Source of the DNA: Mucilaginibacter sp. PPCGB 2223
GTDB lineage: Bacteria > Bacteroidota > Bacteroidia > Sphingobacteriales > Sphingobacteriaceae
DNA: 64,000 bases
Direction of reading: 5' to 3'
NCBI RefSeq assembly: GCF_001705515.1
Contig: NZ_MDJS01000003.1
Coordinates: 186,001 to 250,000, forward strand
Part shown: positions 8,773 through 18,201 of the stretch, piece after piece
Layout: every line of letters starts with the position of its first letter
How positions within the stretch are numbered: position 1 is the stretch's first letter
Notes under the pieces: model-generated
What the model was told of the DNA's origin: nothing
The model's database searches: none
The model's input: only the letters and a program-made list of their open reading frames with translations
Position numbers and translations under genes: made by a program

Positions 8773-9558
8773 ATGACGATACCTATTTACCAGGCCGATG
8801 CTTTTACCGATCAGCTTTTTGGCGGTAACCCGGCCGCTATTTGCCCCTTAACCGAATGGCTCCCTGCCGAAACTATGCAAAAAATTGCAGCCGAAAATAA
8901 TATCGCCGAAACCGCTTATTTTGTAAAGCAGGATGACGGCTATGGCCTGCGCTGGTTTACACCTGAACTGGAAATTGACCTTTGCGGCCACGCTACCTTA
9001 GCTACGGCACATATTTTATTTACCGAACTGGGGTATTCAGGCGCATCAATTAACTTTTACACCCAAAAGGCCGGGATTTTAGTGGTAACAAAACACGGCG
9101 ATAAGTACACCCTCGATTTTCCTTCGCGGCCACCGCAAACTGCCATAGCACCTGCCGAACTGCTTACCGCACTTGGCGGTAAAACACCCGTCGAAGTTTT
9201 AAAATCGCGCGATTACTTTTTGGTTTACGAAACCGAGCAGGACATCCGCGATATTAAACCCGATTTTAACTTACTGGCAAAGGTTGATACCATAGGTGTT
9301 GTGGTAACCGCTGTTGGAGATGAGGCTGATTTTGTATCCCGCTTTTTTGCGCCGGCGGCCGGTATTAATGAGGACCCTGTAACCGGTTCGGCGCACTGCA
9401 ACCTCATACCCTACTGGGCCGGTAAATTGGGCAAGGATAAGCTGCATGCTTACCAGATATCATCCCGCAGGGGTGAGCTGTGGTGCGAAAATAAAGCCGA
9501 CAGGGTGTTGATGGCCGGCAAGGCTGTTACTTATTTGAAGGGGGAGATTCACGTTTGA
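8773..9558 (+). CDS. PhzF family isomerase/epimerase
   Basis: 261 aa, the usual family length. Both halves of the diaminopimelate-epimerase-like fold are seen: IYQADAFTDQLFGGNPAAIC at the N-terminus, NIAETAYF with the conserved catalytic Glu (about residue 47), LRWFTPELEIDLCGHATLA, and EDPVTGSAHCNLIPYWA in the second half. The members act as isomerases on small acids; no phenazine genes are nearby, so the substrate is unknown. It follows the ABC ATPase by 16 bp and may be cotranscribed with it. Confidence 0.9.
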   Translation: MTIPIYQADAFTDQLFGGNPAAICPLTEWLPAETMQKIAAENNIAETAYFVKQDDGYGLRWFTPELEIDLCGHATLATAHILFTELGYSGASINFYTQKAGILVVTKHGDKYTLDFPSRPPQTAIAPAELLTALGGKTPVEVLKSRDYFLVYETEQDIRDIKPDFNLLAKVDTIGVVVTAVGDEADFVSRFFAPAAGINEDPVTGSAHCNLIPYWAGKLGKDKLHAYQISSRRGELWCENKADRVLMAGKAVTYLKGEIHV

Positions 9559-9640
9559 GCTAAAAGCCTAAGGCTGAAAGCAGAAAGCTGGATGTACATT
9601 AATTAAAAGCTTTGAGCGTTCTGCTTTTAGCTTTAAGCTC
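9558..9640. repeat. Imperfect inverted repeat (AGCTAAAAGC / GCTTTTAGCT type) after phzF
   Basis: Two arms of about 32 nt, beginning with AGCTAAAAGCC and ending with GCTTTTAGCTTTAAGCT, are degenerate reverse complements. The second arm is followed by CCTTTTTT, so the structure may also act as the terminator of phzF. Confidence 0.6.
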
Positions 9641-9715
9641 CTTTTTTCACAAAAACGCCCCTCTCATTTCGAAAATCCATTTTTTTGTCCTTTATTTAAG
9701 GTTCAAATTTTGATG

Positions 9716-9736
9716 CCTTTGTTGGTGTTGTCACCA
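9716..9736 (+). repeat. Family C element, copy 1 (upstream of smc)
   Basis: The 21-bp word from CCTTTGTTGG to TTGTCACCA occurs here 18 bp before the smc start codon and again, inverted, at 19404-19424 after sucC. Confidence 0.8.
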
Positions 9737-9754
9737 GCGATACAATGTACGTAA

Positions 9755-12700
9755 ATGCAGCTTACAAGTTTAGAGGTTAAGGGTTTTAAAAGCTTTGGTG
9801 ATAAGATCACCATTAATTTCAACGAGGGCATAACCGCCATTGTTGGCCCTAACGGCTGCGGTAAATCAAACGTTGTCGACTCCATCCGCTGGGTGCTGGG
9901 CGAGCAAAGCACCCGTATGCTGCGCAGCGAAAAGATGGAGAACGTGATCTTCAACGGAAGCAAAAGCCGCAAGCCCGGTAACCTGGCCGAGGTATCGCTC
10001 ACGTTCGATAATACCAAGAACATCCTGCCTACCGAGTTTTCGCAGGTAACTATTACCCGCAAGCTGTACCGCACCGGCGAAAGCGAATACCGCCTCAACG
10101 ATGTACAGTGCCGTTTAAAGGATATCACTGATTTGTTTTTGGATACCGGTATCGGGGCCGACTCGTACTCCATCATCGAGCTGCGGATGATCGAAGAGAT
10201 CATCACCAACAAGGAAGGTTCGCGGCGCAACCTGTTCGAAGAGGCATCGGGCATATCCAAATACAAACTCCGCAAAAAGCAAACTTTTAACAAACTGAAG
10301 GATACCGAGGCTGATCTGGCCCGCGTAGATGACTTGCTGTTCGAGATCGAAAAGAACCTGAAAAGCCTGGAAAGCCAGGCCCGTAAAACGGAACGCTTCT
10401 ATAAAATGCGCGACCAGTACAAGGAACTGAGCGTTAAGCTGGCCTCGTTCAGGATAGCGTCGTTCAGCGAGTCGCTTGCGCGGATCGAGGACGACGAACA
10501 AAAAGCGAAGGAAGGTAAAAGCGGTATCGTAGCCATCATCGATAAAATGGAAGCTTCCGTTCAGCAGCAAAAACTGGATAGCCTTACCAAAGAGAAAAAC
10601 CTTTCCATCCAACAAAAAGCCACCAACGAATATGTGGCCAGGATACGCGCTTACGAAAGCGATAAAAAGATCAAGAACGAGCAGCTTAAATTTCAGCAGG
10701 ATAAAGAGGCCCGCTTAAGTGAAGAACTGGAGCGCGATACCAACCAGTTGAATCACGTAAAATATAACATTAAAAGGCTAAGTGAAGAAAAACTGCAGGA
10801 AGAAGAAAGCCTGGAAAATATCCGCCGCGCTGTTGCCGAACTCAAAGATGCAGTTGACGAGTTACGGGCCGAGCAAGCCAGCGCTAAAGCCGAAGCTGAC
10901 GAGATCACAGCCATCAACAACCGCCTGCAAAACCAGATCTATAAAGCCGAGAAAGACCTCGATATTTTACAGATACAGCAGCAGGCCCTGGAGCAGGAAA
11001 GCCAGCGCAACCTGGAAGATGCCGGTAACAAAGAAGCCGAGCTGACGCAATTTAACGAGGTGATAACCGAAATTGAAGGCCAGGCCGAAATAGTACAACA
11101 GGAGCACGATGCGTTGATTGAATTTGAGAACAGGCTCAAAAACCAGATAACCGATACCGAAGCCGAACTAAACAAGGTTAAAGAAACCCTCACACAGGAT
11201 GGCCGTAAGCTCGACGCCAGGCAAAACGAATACAACCTGACCAAAAGTTTGGTGGATAACCTGGAAGGCTTCCCCGAGTCGATCAGGTTTTTGAAAAAGA
11301 ATACCGAATGGGCCAAAAATGCACCGCTTTTCAGCGATGTTTTGTTTTGCCGCGAAGAATACCGCGTTGCCATCGAAAATTACCTGGAACCTCTGATGAA
11401 CCACTACGTGGTGGAAAATTACGAGGAAGCTATACGCGCTATTAACCTGCTGAGTAAATCATCACGCGGCAGGGCGCAGTTTTTTGTACTGAGCAATTAT
11501 CCCGCTGCAGCGGAACAAAATAAACCGGAGATTGAAAGCGGTATAGCCGCGCTGGATGTGATCGAGGTCGAAGCCCGTTACCGCCCGCTTTGTAACCATT
11601 TATTAAACGGTGTTTACCTGGTTAACGATCAGGCCGAGAACGACATCAACACCCGGCAATTACCCGAAGGCACTGTTGTTTTGGGCAAGAGCGGCAAATT
11701 CAGCAAATCGCGGTATACTATGGCCGGTGGTTCGGTAGGCTTATTTGAAGGTAAGCGTATCGGCCGCGCCAAAAACCTCGAGAATCTGAGCAAAGAGATC
11801 AAAACGCTCGAAAATAAGGTCGCGAAACTCAAAACCGAATCGGAGGCTTTACAGGAGCGCTTAACTGTTTTAAAGGGCTCGGGTAAGGCTGCCGAATTGT
11901 ATCAAAAGCAGCAGGATCTGAACCGCCTGAATACCGAGCTGGTAACTGTTAAAACCCGGCGTGAGCAGTATCAAACTTTTATCGAGAACAGCCGCAACCG
12001 CAAAGAAGATATTGCCCGCAAGATAGCCAGCATACAGGAAGAAATGACGAAGCTCAACCCCGAGCTATCGCAACTGAAAGAACAAAAACTGGCACAGGGT
12101 GAGCTACTGGCCGAAAAACAAGCAGCCTTTAACGAACTGACGGAGCATGTATCGGTACAATCAAACCGTTACAACCAGGAGAACATCCGTTTTCATCAGC
12201 AGCAAAATAAAGTATCTGGCTTGGTTAAAGATCTGGACTACCGCGATACGCAGCTGGAAAACCTCGATCAGCGCATTACGCAAAACAGCGCCGAACTCTC
12301 TAAAGTAAAAGCTGCGATATTGGAAATATTGCAGCATACCGATCATAGCGATGAAGACCTGCTGGCCATGTACAGCCAGCGCGAAGAACTGGAAAAAGCT
12401 ACCCAGCAGGCCGAACAGGAATATTATCAGTCGCGCGGGGCGATTACCGAGGTGGAGAACGAGATCAGCGAGCTGCGTAAGAAAAAGGATCAGTCGGAAC
12501 TGATCGAAAACGAACTGCGCGATCGTAAAACCAATTTGAAACTCGAACTGAATGCTTTAAAAGAGCGCCTGTCGGTAGAGTTCAATATCGATATACAGGA
12601 CCTTTTGGATACCGGTGCACCTGCTGACGAAAGCGAAGGCGAACTACGCGAAAAAACCGAAAAGCTAAAAAGGCAACTCGATGATTTCGGCGCCATTAAC

Positions 12701-13294
12701 CCGATGGCCGTTGAGGCTTACCAGGAAATGAACGAGCGTTATACGTTTATTCAAGGTCAGAAAAAAGACCTGAACGAAGCTAAAGCATCTTTACTGGCTA
12801 CTATACAAGAGATTGACGATACCGCCCGAGGAAAATTTATGGACGCCTTTACCCAGGTACGCGAAAACTTTATTAAAGTGTTCCGCTCGCTGTTTAACGA
12901 AGAGGATAGCTGCGACCTGATATTGAGCGACCCGAACAACCCGCTCGAATCGGATATCGACATCATTGCCAAACCCAAAGGTAAAAGACCGTTGTCCATT
13001 AACCAGCTATCGGGTGGCGAAAAAACGCTGACGGCTACGGCCATCCTGTTCTCGCTTTACCTGTTAAAACCCGCGCCTTTCTGTATTTTTGACGAGGTTG
13101 ACGCACCGTTGGATGATACCAACATTGATAAATTCAACAACATTATCCGCAAGTTCTCGACGGATTCGCAGTTTATCATCGTATCGCACAACAAACGCAC
13201 CATTGCCAGCACCGATATCATTTACGGCGTTACCATGGTTGAGCAGGGTATCTCACGGGTTGTGCCGGTGGATTTGAGGGAACTGGCTGATTAA
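9755..13294 (+). CDS. smc: Chromosome segregation ATPase SMC
   Basis: 1179 aa, normal for bacterial SMC. Walker A GPNGCGKS is at 31-38; long coiled coils at about 170-500 and 670-1020 flank a hinge near 515-665 (GFPESIRFLKKN, then the conserved glycines of YTMAGGSVGLFEGKR). The C-terminal head has the signature LSGGEKTLTA and Walker B FCIFDEVDAPLD. SMC with ScpAB compacts and segregates the nucleoid; scpA and scpB are not in this window. Its stop codon directly abuts a family A repeat pair, which lies between it and the convergent HAD gene. Confidence 0.98.
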   Translation: MQLTSLEVKGFKSFGDKITINFNEGITAIVGPNGCGKSNVVDSIRWVLGEQSTRMLRSEKMENVIFNGSKSRKPGNLAEVSLTFDNTKNILPTEFSQVTITRKLYRTGESEYRLNDVQCRLKDITDLFLDTGIGADSYSIIELRMIEEIITNKEGSRRNLFEEASGISKYKLRKKQTFNKLKDTEADLARVDDLLFEIEKNLKSLESQARKTERFYKMRDQYKELSVKLASFRIASFSESLARIEDDEQKAKEGKSGIVAIIDKMEASVQQQKLDSLTKEKNLSIQQKATNEYVARIRAYESDKKIKNEQLKFQQDKEARLSEELERDTNQLNHVKYNIKRLSEEKLQEEESLENIRRAVAELKDAVDELRAEQASAKAEADEITAINNRLQNQIYKAEKDLDILQIQQQALEQESQRNLEDAGNKEAELTQFNEVITEIEGQAEIVQQEHDALIEFENRLKNQITDTEAELNKVKETLTQDGRKLDARQNEYNLTKSLVDNLEGFPESIRFLKKNTEWAKNAPLFSDVLFCREEYRVAIENYLEPLMNHYVVENYEEAIRAINLLSKSSRGRAQFFVLSNYPAAAEQNKPEIESGIAALDVIEVEARYRPLCNHLLNGVYLVNDQAENDINTRQLPEGTVVLGKSGKFSKSRYTMAGGSVGLFEGKRIGRAKNLENLSKEIKTLENKVAKLKTESEALQERLTVLKGSGKAAELYQKQQDLNRLNTELVTVKTRREQYQTFIENSRNRKEDIARKIASIQEEMTKLNPELSQLKEQKLAQGELLAEKQAAFNELTEHVSVQSNRYNQENIRFHQQQNKVSGLVKDLDYRDTQLENLDQRITQNSAELSKVKAAILEILQHTDHSDEDLLAMYSQREELEKATQQAEQEYYQSRGAITEVENEISELRKKKDQSELIENELRDRKTNLKLELNALKERLSVEFNIDIQDLLDTGAPADESEGELREKTEKLKRQLDDFGAINPMAVEAYQEMNERYTFIQGQKKDLNEAKASLLATIQEIDDTARGKFMDAFTQVRENFIKVFRSLFNEEDSCDLILSDPNNPLESDIDIIAKPKGKRPLSINQLSGGEKTLTATAILFSLYLLKPAPFCIFDEVDAPLDDTNIDKFNNIIRKFSTDSQFIIVSHNKRTIASTDIIYGVTMVEQGISRVVPVDLRELAD

Positions 13295-13399
13295 AGCCCC
13301 CTACGCCCCCTAAAGGGGGGATTTTAATGAGACAATAACAATAAAGCCGGTCATTTAAAATTAAACGCTAAGTCTCCCCTTTAGGGGGCGGAGGGGGTA
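13295..13399. repeat. Family A paired inverted palindromic repeat, locus 2
   Basis: Left arm 13295-13321 begins on the base after the smc stop. Right arm 13373-13399 is its near-perfect reverse complement and encodes the last residues of the convergent HAD gene. About 50 bp of AT-rich sequence separates the arms. The pair can form a large hairpin that could end transcription from both sides. Confidence 0.85.
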
Positions 13400-13986
13400 T
13401 AGTCCACTCCCGCCGCTTCAGCGCAAAGCTCATCGGCTTCGCTGTTACCGATCATTACCACATCCCGGCGTTCGAGGCTATGGGTTTTCAGGATATGATG
13501 CAGCGCATCCGGCTCGGGTTTGGGCTTGATCTCGTCGGCAAAATAGCAGGTGAGGTATTGCTCCAGTCCGTGCCATTCGGTTTGACGGATCTTGTTGAGC
13601 TGTTGTTCGGGGTTACCATTGGTGAGGATAAATATCTGCTTACGGTCGACCACGATATCCTGCAGCAGGGTCAGCATATCTTTATACAGCAGCAGCTTCA
13701 AAGGCAGCCGGGCAGTAATATGTAGCAGATCGAAATTATAACGGTACTCGTCGCTGATCTTGAAACGTTCTTTTACTACATCAAAAATATGCGCGCTTCC
13801 CTCCTTTTGGTAAGTATCGGTCATGAGTTTGGTAAGCACTTTACCATCCAGCAGTTCCTTATATTCTAAAAAAGCGCCGAACAGATAATAAACCTGGAAC
13901 AGGTAATCCTTTTCGGGATAGAGCACATTATCCAGCTCAAACACAAAGGCTTTTTTACGTGGATCGATATCGGTGTAACTGAACAT
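13381..13986 (-). CDS. HAD-superfamily protein with Glu in the nucleophile position
   Basis: 201 aa. HAD motif I reads FELDNVLYP (residues 16-24): the usual nucleophilic Asp is Glu17, while the second Asp (Asp19) is kept. Motif II is IFILTNGN, motif III Lys lies in EIKPKPEPDA, and motif IV is VMIGNSEADELCAEAAG. Phosphatase activity is therefore uncertain; the fold is clear. The final residues TPSAP and the stop are read from a family A repeat arm. Its start is directly followed upstream by the 106-aa gene (adjacent bases), then lolD, suggesting one operon. Confidence 0.8.
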   Translation of the reverse strand: MFSYTDIDPRKKAFVFELDNVLYPEKDYLFQVYYLFGAFLEYKELLDGKVLTKLMTDTYQKEGSAHIFDVVKERFKISDEYRYNFDLLHITARLPLKLLLYKDMLTLLQDIVVDRKQIFILTNGNPEQQLNKIRQTEWHGLEQYLTCYFADEIKPKPEPDALHHILKTHSLERRDVVMIGNSEADELCAEAAGVDYTPSAP

Positions 13987-14307
13987 TTAATCTGCAATAA
14001 ATTCTTTCCCGGGTGTGCAAAGTTCTATATCAAACTCGGCAAATAGCGTTTCGGCTTCCTGTAATAACGCTCGTTCGGTATGGCGTAGTGCATAAATCCG
14101 GCTAATCCCGTTATCCAGCGCAAGCGTCAGCATCAAATGCGCAAATGATGGGTTTTCGGGGCCTGGCGTTTTAACCATCGTGCCGTTTTGTACCATAAGC
14201 TGCGGCAGTTCGAGATAATCTCCCAGCAGTATTGTTTCGCCTGTATTAAGCGCCGCCTTTAATTTATAAGCCTGCGCTGATGTTGCCGCAGTGATCAGTA
14301 TACTCAT
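13987..14307 (-). CDS. Conserved small protein of unknown function
   Basis: 106 aa, soluble, not recognised. The N-terminus [20 protein letters not shown] resembles the first beta-alpha unit of a Rossmann-like or uroporphyrinogen-synthase-like fold, but no binding motif follows. Its ATG overlaps the lolD stop codon (ATGA) and its own stop touches the HAD gene, so the three are translationally coupled in the order lolD, this gene, HAD. Confidence 0.75.
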   Translation of the reverse strand: MSILITAATSAQAYKLKAALNTGETILLGDYLELPQLMVQNGTMVKTPGPENPSFAHLMLTLALDNGISRIYALRHTERALLQEAETLFAEFDIELCTPGKEFIAD

Positions 14308-14963
14308 AAGTGCTCTACAATCAGGCCGTCCTTCATCAGCACTTTACGGTCAGAAAGATTGGCCAGCTCTTCGTTATGGGTTACGATGATAAAGGTTTGA
14401 TTAAACTCGCGGCGCAGATCAATAAACAACTGGTGCAACTCACGTGCGTTGTGCGAGTCGAGGTTGCCCGATGGCTCGTCAGCCAGTATTAAGGCAGGTT
14501 TATTAACGAGGGCACGGGCCACGGCTACGCGCTGCTGCTCGCCGCCGGAGAGCTGACCGGGTTTATGATCGAGCCTGTCGCCCAGGCCTAAAAGGTCCAA
14601 TAATTCGATAGCACGTTTTTCGGCGTCTTTTTTTGATGTGCCGGCGATATAAGCCGGGATACACACATTCTCGAGCGCACTAAACTCGGCCAGTAAATGG
14701 TGAAACTGAAATATAAACCCGATATGCTTATTGCGGAAAGCGCTCAGTTGCTTGCTTTTCAGGTTATTTAATTCGGCCTCCCTGATCAGTATCGAGCCTG
14801 AATCGGGTTTATCCAGTGTGCCGATGATATTAAGCAAAGTGCTTTTACCGGCGCCGGATGCACCTACGATAGACACGATCTCTCCGTGCGCAACGTCGAG
14901 GTCGACACCTTTCAGGATATCTAATTTACCGTACGATTTTTTGATGGAGCGGGCTTTGAGCAT
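14304..14963 (-). CDS. lolD: LolD-type ABC transporter ATP-binding protein
   Basis: 219 aa. Walker [10 protein letters not shown] is at 34-42, Q-loop [12 protein letters not shown], signature [15 protein letters not shown], Walker [14 protein letters not shown], and the switch His in [11 protein letters not shown]. The sequence pattern is that of the MacB/LolD group, which energises lipoprotein release from, or efflux across, the inner membrane. The matching LolC/E permease is not adjacent. It heads a coupled cluster with the 106-aa gene and the HAD gene. Confidence 0.85.
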   Translation of the reverse strand: MLKARSIKKSYGKLDILKGVDLDVAHGEIVSIVGASGAGKSTLLNIIGTLDKPDSGSILIREAELNNLKSKQLSAFRNKHIGFIFQFHHLLAEFSALENVCIPAYIAGTSKKDAEKRAIELLDLLGLGDRLDHKPGQLSGGEQQRVAVARALVNKPALILADEPSGNLDSHNARELHQLFIDLRREFNQTFIIVTHNEELANLSDRKVLMKDGLIVEHL

Positions 14964-14985
14964 GGGGCAAAACTACTGTTTTTTT

Positions 14986-15018
14986 GGATTACACCGATTT
15001 GTTTTTGATTTCACCGAA
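14986..15018. repeat. Family F motif (GATTACACCGAT / GATTTCACCGA), copy 1
   Basis: GGATTACACCGATTT is followed after a few bases by GATTTCACCGA. The same two words recur at 17758, 24288 (inverted), 33726 and 34967. Confidence 0.7.
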
Positions 15019-15030
15019 TATTAAAACCAT

Positions 15031-15147
15031 TGTCATTTCGATAGAGCCGGGGCTGGGAATGTATAAAGGCGCGAAAGAGAAATCTTCTGCTACCTGCAAG
15101 TTTACGAGCGTACAGTAGAAGATCTCTCCCGTTGGTCGAGATGACAA
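15031..15147. repeat. Family E repeat (TGTCATTTCGA ... TCGAGATGACA), copy 1
   Basis: About 117 bp bounded by the inverted words TGTCATTTCGA and TCGAGATGACA, with an internal AGAAGATCTCTCCCGTTGG block. The other copy is at 44921-45000 and shares that internal block. Confidence 0.8.
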
Positions 15148-15151
15148 GGGT

Positions 15152-17743
15152 TTATTCAACAGCTGCATTCTTCGGCAACAGCTTAATGGCGCGGTTCAGG
15201 TTATCTGTAGCCTGTAATATCTTGTCTTTCAGCTTCTCGTTATAGCTGGGGTGTTTGGCTAAAAATTCGTTCACTATGCGGGCAGCTTCAGGGCTTTGGT
15301 ACGAGCCGAAAGTACTGGCCAGCCACGATTGCGGGAAAAAGATATCGCCTGTTACCTGGATGGTTTGCAGCATCTCCAAACTCCTGGGCAGGTATTTAAT
15401 GGATGCAGCCTGCCGCAGCGGGTGATGAAGGTAGTTGAGAGCCGTTAGCACATTGGCCTCTTTGGCGCGGTTCTTCAGGTCAGTCAGGCTGGCAAAAAAC
15501 TCATCGCGCACTTTTGCATCGGGCGATAAAGCCGGACGGATAAATTCAAAGCGCTTTTTACGGTCGGGATTGGTGATACGGTTGTATTGCTGGGTTAAGA
15601 TTGTGGTATCCGCATTATCGCGCAAAGCAAGCGAAAAAGCCATCCCGGTATAATCCTCTTCGGAGAGTTTTACACCCGCAGGCGGTTGCCGGTCTTTCCA
15701 AACATTATAAACGGTACTGGTTGCCTGCTGGCTTAAATAAATGCTTTGGTAGGCATTGAACAGTATCTTTTTATTGTTGGCCGATGTTTGGTTCTGCATG
15801 GCGGTCCATAAACTACTTTCGAGCGCAGGGTTAACTTTTTCGCGAAGTTTTGGTGTGATGAACTGCCAGTAAATGCTACTGATATAACCGGATATCAGCC
15901 GCAGGCTCATTTCTTCTTTCTCGATATCCAGGGCTTTGATGAATGTGTTCAGCAAGGCGCCGGGTTTGGTGTAGCGGCCTGCCAGCATGTTTTCGTACAT
16001 GGCGATATAGGCCGAGGTGCGCTGCAGCGGGCTCTGGATATCAGCCAGTGAATTATACAGATCGGGGTCGGTTGGGAACAGGCCGTAGCCTTCGCCTCCG
16101 GAATTAAATACGATGAACGACGGCGCCTTTTGGCCGATAAATTCTTTTAGAGCAGCCACACCGCTGTTCATATTCACGGTGACGGTTTTGCTGGTTAGCC
16201 CCCAGTACAAAGTAACCTCGAAGCTTTGCGGCCAGGTGCGGGTTAGGCCGTGCTCGGCATGTTGGATCAGTACAAAATGGCTGATCTTCCCGTTCCGCAG
16301 CGACATGCTGTAATTGAACACCGGCCTGCCGGGCAGGTTTACCCAGATGTCGTTCCAGGTGCGGAGGTCCTGCGTGGTGTATTTGCCCAGTATTTTGATG
16401 AGATCGGGCCAGGTGGCGTTGCTGTAGGCGTAGGTTTTGAGGTATTCGCGCACGCCTTTCTGAAAGGCGTCTGCTCCCATCAGTAGTTCAAGCTGGCGCA
16501 TCATGATGGGCGCTTTGTGGTAGATGATATTGCCGTACATAGAGCCTGCATCTTTCAGATTTGCCAGGTTTTGACGGATGGGATTTGCGCCGGGAGTACG
16601 GTCGACGCCATAGGCTGCGGGGAAATGATCGGTCAAAAATTTCAGGTCGAAAGTTTCCTTACCCATCAGTGAGCCGGTAATTTTATCGGCCATAAAATTG
16701 GCGAATACTTCTTTCATCCATACATCGTTAAACCAATCCATGGTCACCAGGTCGCCAAACCACATATGGCTGGTTTCGTGGGCGATGAGGTTGAGCCGGG
16801 CGATGATCTGCTCCTGTGTAGCGCTGGCATCCAAAAACAAGCTTGAGGCTTTGTACAGCACCACCCCCGGATGCTCCATCCCACCGAACTGGAAATCGGG
16901 TATACCTGCAAAGCCCATTTTTTGGAAAGGGAACGGGATCGTTGTCCAATTCTCTAAAAAGTTTACGGCGTCGGTATGGGCTTTGAAGATGGCATCAGTA
17001 CTTTGGTTGATTTTGGCCGGGTCGGTTTCGCGATAGAGAAATTCAGGGTGTAATTTACCAGCATCCGCCGTAACCGATCTGTACTTCCCAGCGGCAAAGG
17101 AAAATAAATAAGTACTAAGCGTATCAGTCGGGGCAAAAACGTGGTAGCCTTTAACCGGTGAACTCACCGTCTTGCCGTTTGCCAGGCTTGTCCACCCTTC
17201 GGGCACTTTCAACGACAGGGTAAAAACTGCCTTGAGGTTTGGCTGATCGAAGCAGGGAAAAACAGTACGGGCCCGATCAGGCACGAACAGGGCGTACAGG
17301 TAATCGTCATTACGGTTAAGGGCGCCGTTGCCGGCGAGGAAAATAAATGATATGGTGTTGCCGCCTGCAAACAGTTGTTTTGGATCGATGATGATGTGCT
17401 CTTTGGAAAAATTCAGCACCGTTTCTTTGCCGTTAACGGTGATGGTTTTTATCCGCGCAGGGTCTTCTTTAAAATCTATCTGCAAAGGCTGCCCGGCGGG
17501 GGTGTATTTAAAGGCGAGTGTTTCGGTAGCGGAAATATCTTCGGTTTTGTTTTCGGGGATAACCAGATCAAGGTTGTAAGTTACGCCGCTGATGTGTTCT
17601 TTACGGTAATCAGCCAGCGCGCGGGATACGCCGGTTTCGACGGGGGTTTGGGCGCGGGTTTTGAAGGTTAGTAGCAGTGGCAGTAGCAGCAGTATTTGGG
17701 CAATGGGCTTAGGTAAGTGCATAGGGATGTATTGAAGTTGCAA
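15152..17743 (-). CDS. M1 family zinc aminopeptidase, exported
   Basis: 863 aa. The zinc motif HETSHMWFGD (322-331) with the third ligand Glu345 in KEVFANF, and the substrate-binding motif GGMEHPG (287-293, a variant of GxMEN) identify an M1 metallopeptidase of the aminopeptidase N type. A Sec signal peptide (PIAQILLLLPLLLTFKTRAQ) follows Met8, and translation more likely starts there (17722) than at the first Met. It would trim N-terminal residues from peptides in the periplasm. The C-terminal half is a helical repeat domain typical of the family. Single gene, flanked by repeats. Confidence 0.95.
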   Translation of the reverse strand: MQLQYIPMHLPKPIAQILLLLPLLLTFKTRAQTPVETGVSRALADYRKEHISGVTYNLDLVIPENKTEDISATETLAFKYTPAGQPLQIDFKEDPARIKTITVNGKETVLNFSKEHIIIDPKQLFAGGNTISFIFLAGNGALNRNDDYLYALFVPDRARTVFPCFDQPNLKAVFTLSLKVPEGWTSLANGKTVSSPVKGYHVFAPTDTLSTYLFSFAAGKYRSVTADAGKLHPEFLYRETDPAKINQSTDAIFKAHTDAVNFLENWTTIPFPFQKMGFAGIPDFQFGGMEHPGVVLYKASSLFLDASATQEQIIARLNLIAHETSHMWFGDLVTMDWFNDVWMKEVFANFMADKITGSLMGKETFDLKFLTDHFPAAYGVDRTPGANPIRQNLANLKDAGSMYGNIIYHKAPIMMRQLELLMGADAFQKGVREYLKTYAYSNATWPDLIKILGKYTTQDLRTWNDIWVNLPGRPVFNYSMSLRNGKISHFVLIQHAEHGLTRTWPQSFEVTLYWGLTSKTVTVNMNSGVAALKEFIGQKAPSFIVFNSGGEGYGLFPTDPDLYNSLADIQSPLQRTSAYIAMYENMLAGRYTKPGALLNTFIKALDIEKEEMSLRLISGYISSIYWQFITPKLREKVNPALESSLWTAMQNQTSANNKKILFNAYQSIYLSQQATSTVYNVWKDRQPPAGVKLSEEDYTGMAFSLALRDNADTTILTQQYNRITNPDRKKRFEFIRPALSPDAKVRDEFFASLTDLKNRAKEANVLTALNYLHHPLRQAASIKYLPRSLEMLQTIQVTGDIFFPQSWLASTFGSYQSPEAARIVNEFLAKHPSYNEKLKDKILQATDNLNRAIKLLPKNAAVE

Positions 17744-17757
17744 AATAGTTATTTTTT

Positions 17758-17797
17758 AGGGATTGCACCGATTGGTTTTTGATTGCACGGATTGCCC
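17758..17797. repeat. Family F motif, copy 2
   Basis: GGGATTGCACCGATTGG followed by TTTTTGATTGCACGGATTG: two degenerate copies of the GATTACACCGAT word. Confidence 0.6.
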
Positions 17798-17800
17798 GTG

Positions 17801-17903
17801 TTAGGGATTGCAGCGGATACCGGCCATGCGTTGGACTCAGGGCAGGCCGTGGCTAATGCCTTGCGCAGTATGAGCGAAAAGCCCGGGCCGCAGGCAACAC
17901 CCC
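17801..17903 (+). repeat. Family D ~100-nt dispersed repeat, copy 1
   Basis: Runs from GGGATTGCAGCGGATACCGG through GCAGTATGAGCG to GGGCCGCAGGCAACACC. The second copy (22038-22141) is on the same strand and also in a divergent intergenic region. It is G/C-rich against an AT-rich surround and has several complementary G/C blocks, which suggests an RNA or DNA secondary structure. Confidence 0.8.
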
Positions 17904-18201
17904 GATAAAAATTCAAAAATCAAAAGTTAAATTTCAAAACAACCAGATACATTAAGTCAATAACACCATTTTTGAATTTTGAATTTTTAATTTTGACTTC
18001 ACAACGCAAATGTTATTATTTTATACCTATCGGTATATTTTAAATCTGGAAATCATCGCGGAATTTAATAATCTCACAGATTTCTGCCCTGCTTTGTCGC
18101 AGTTTATTTACATTTCGCCTATAAAATATCTGCTAAAAAAGCATTTGAAGTTTTATAAGTACGACTGAAATTGTAGCTTTACCGCAAATTACTTCAAACA
18201 C

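Larger units (their letters stand above)
17744..18201. other. Intergenic region pepN-like/sucC filled with repeats
   Basis: 458 bp without a gene. It holds a family F motif (17758-17797), a family D repeat (17801-17903) and an inverted AT-rich pair (AAATTCAAAAATCAAAAGTT near 17907 and TTTTTGAATTTTGAATTTTT near 17969). The sucC promoter must lie in 18000-18200; I cannot place it with confidence. Confidence 0.7.

Noticed and set aside
8773-9558. Phenazine biosynthesis role for the PhzF-like gene
   Set aside because: No other phz genes are present; PhzF homologues are common with unrelated roles.
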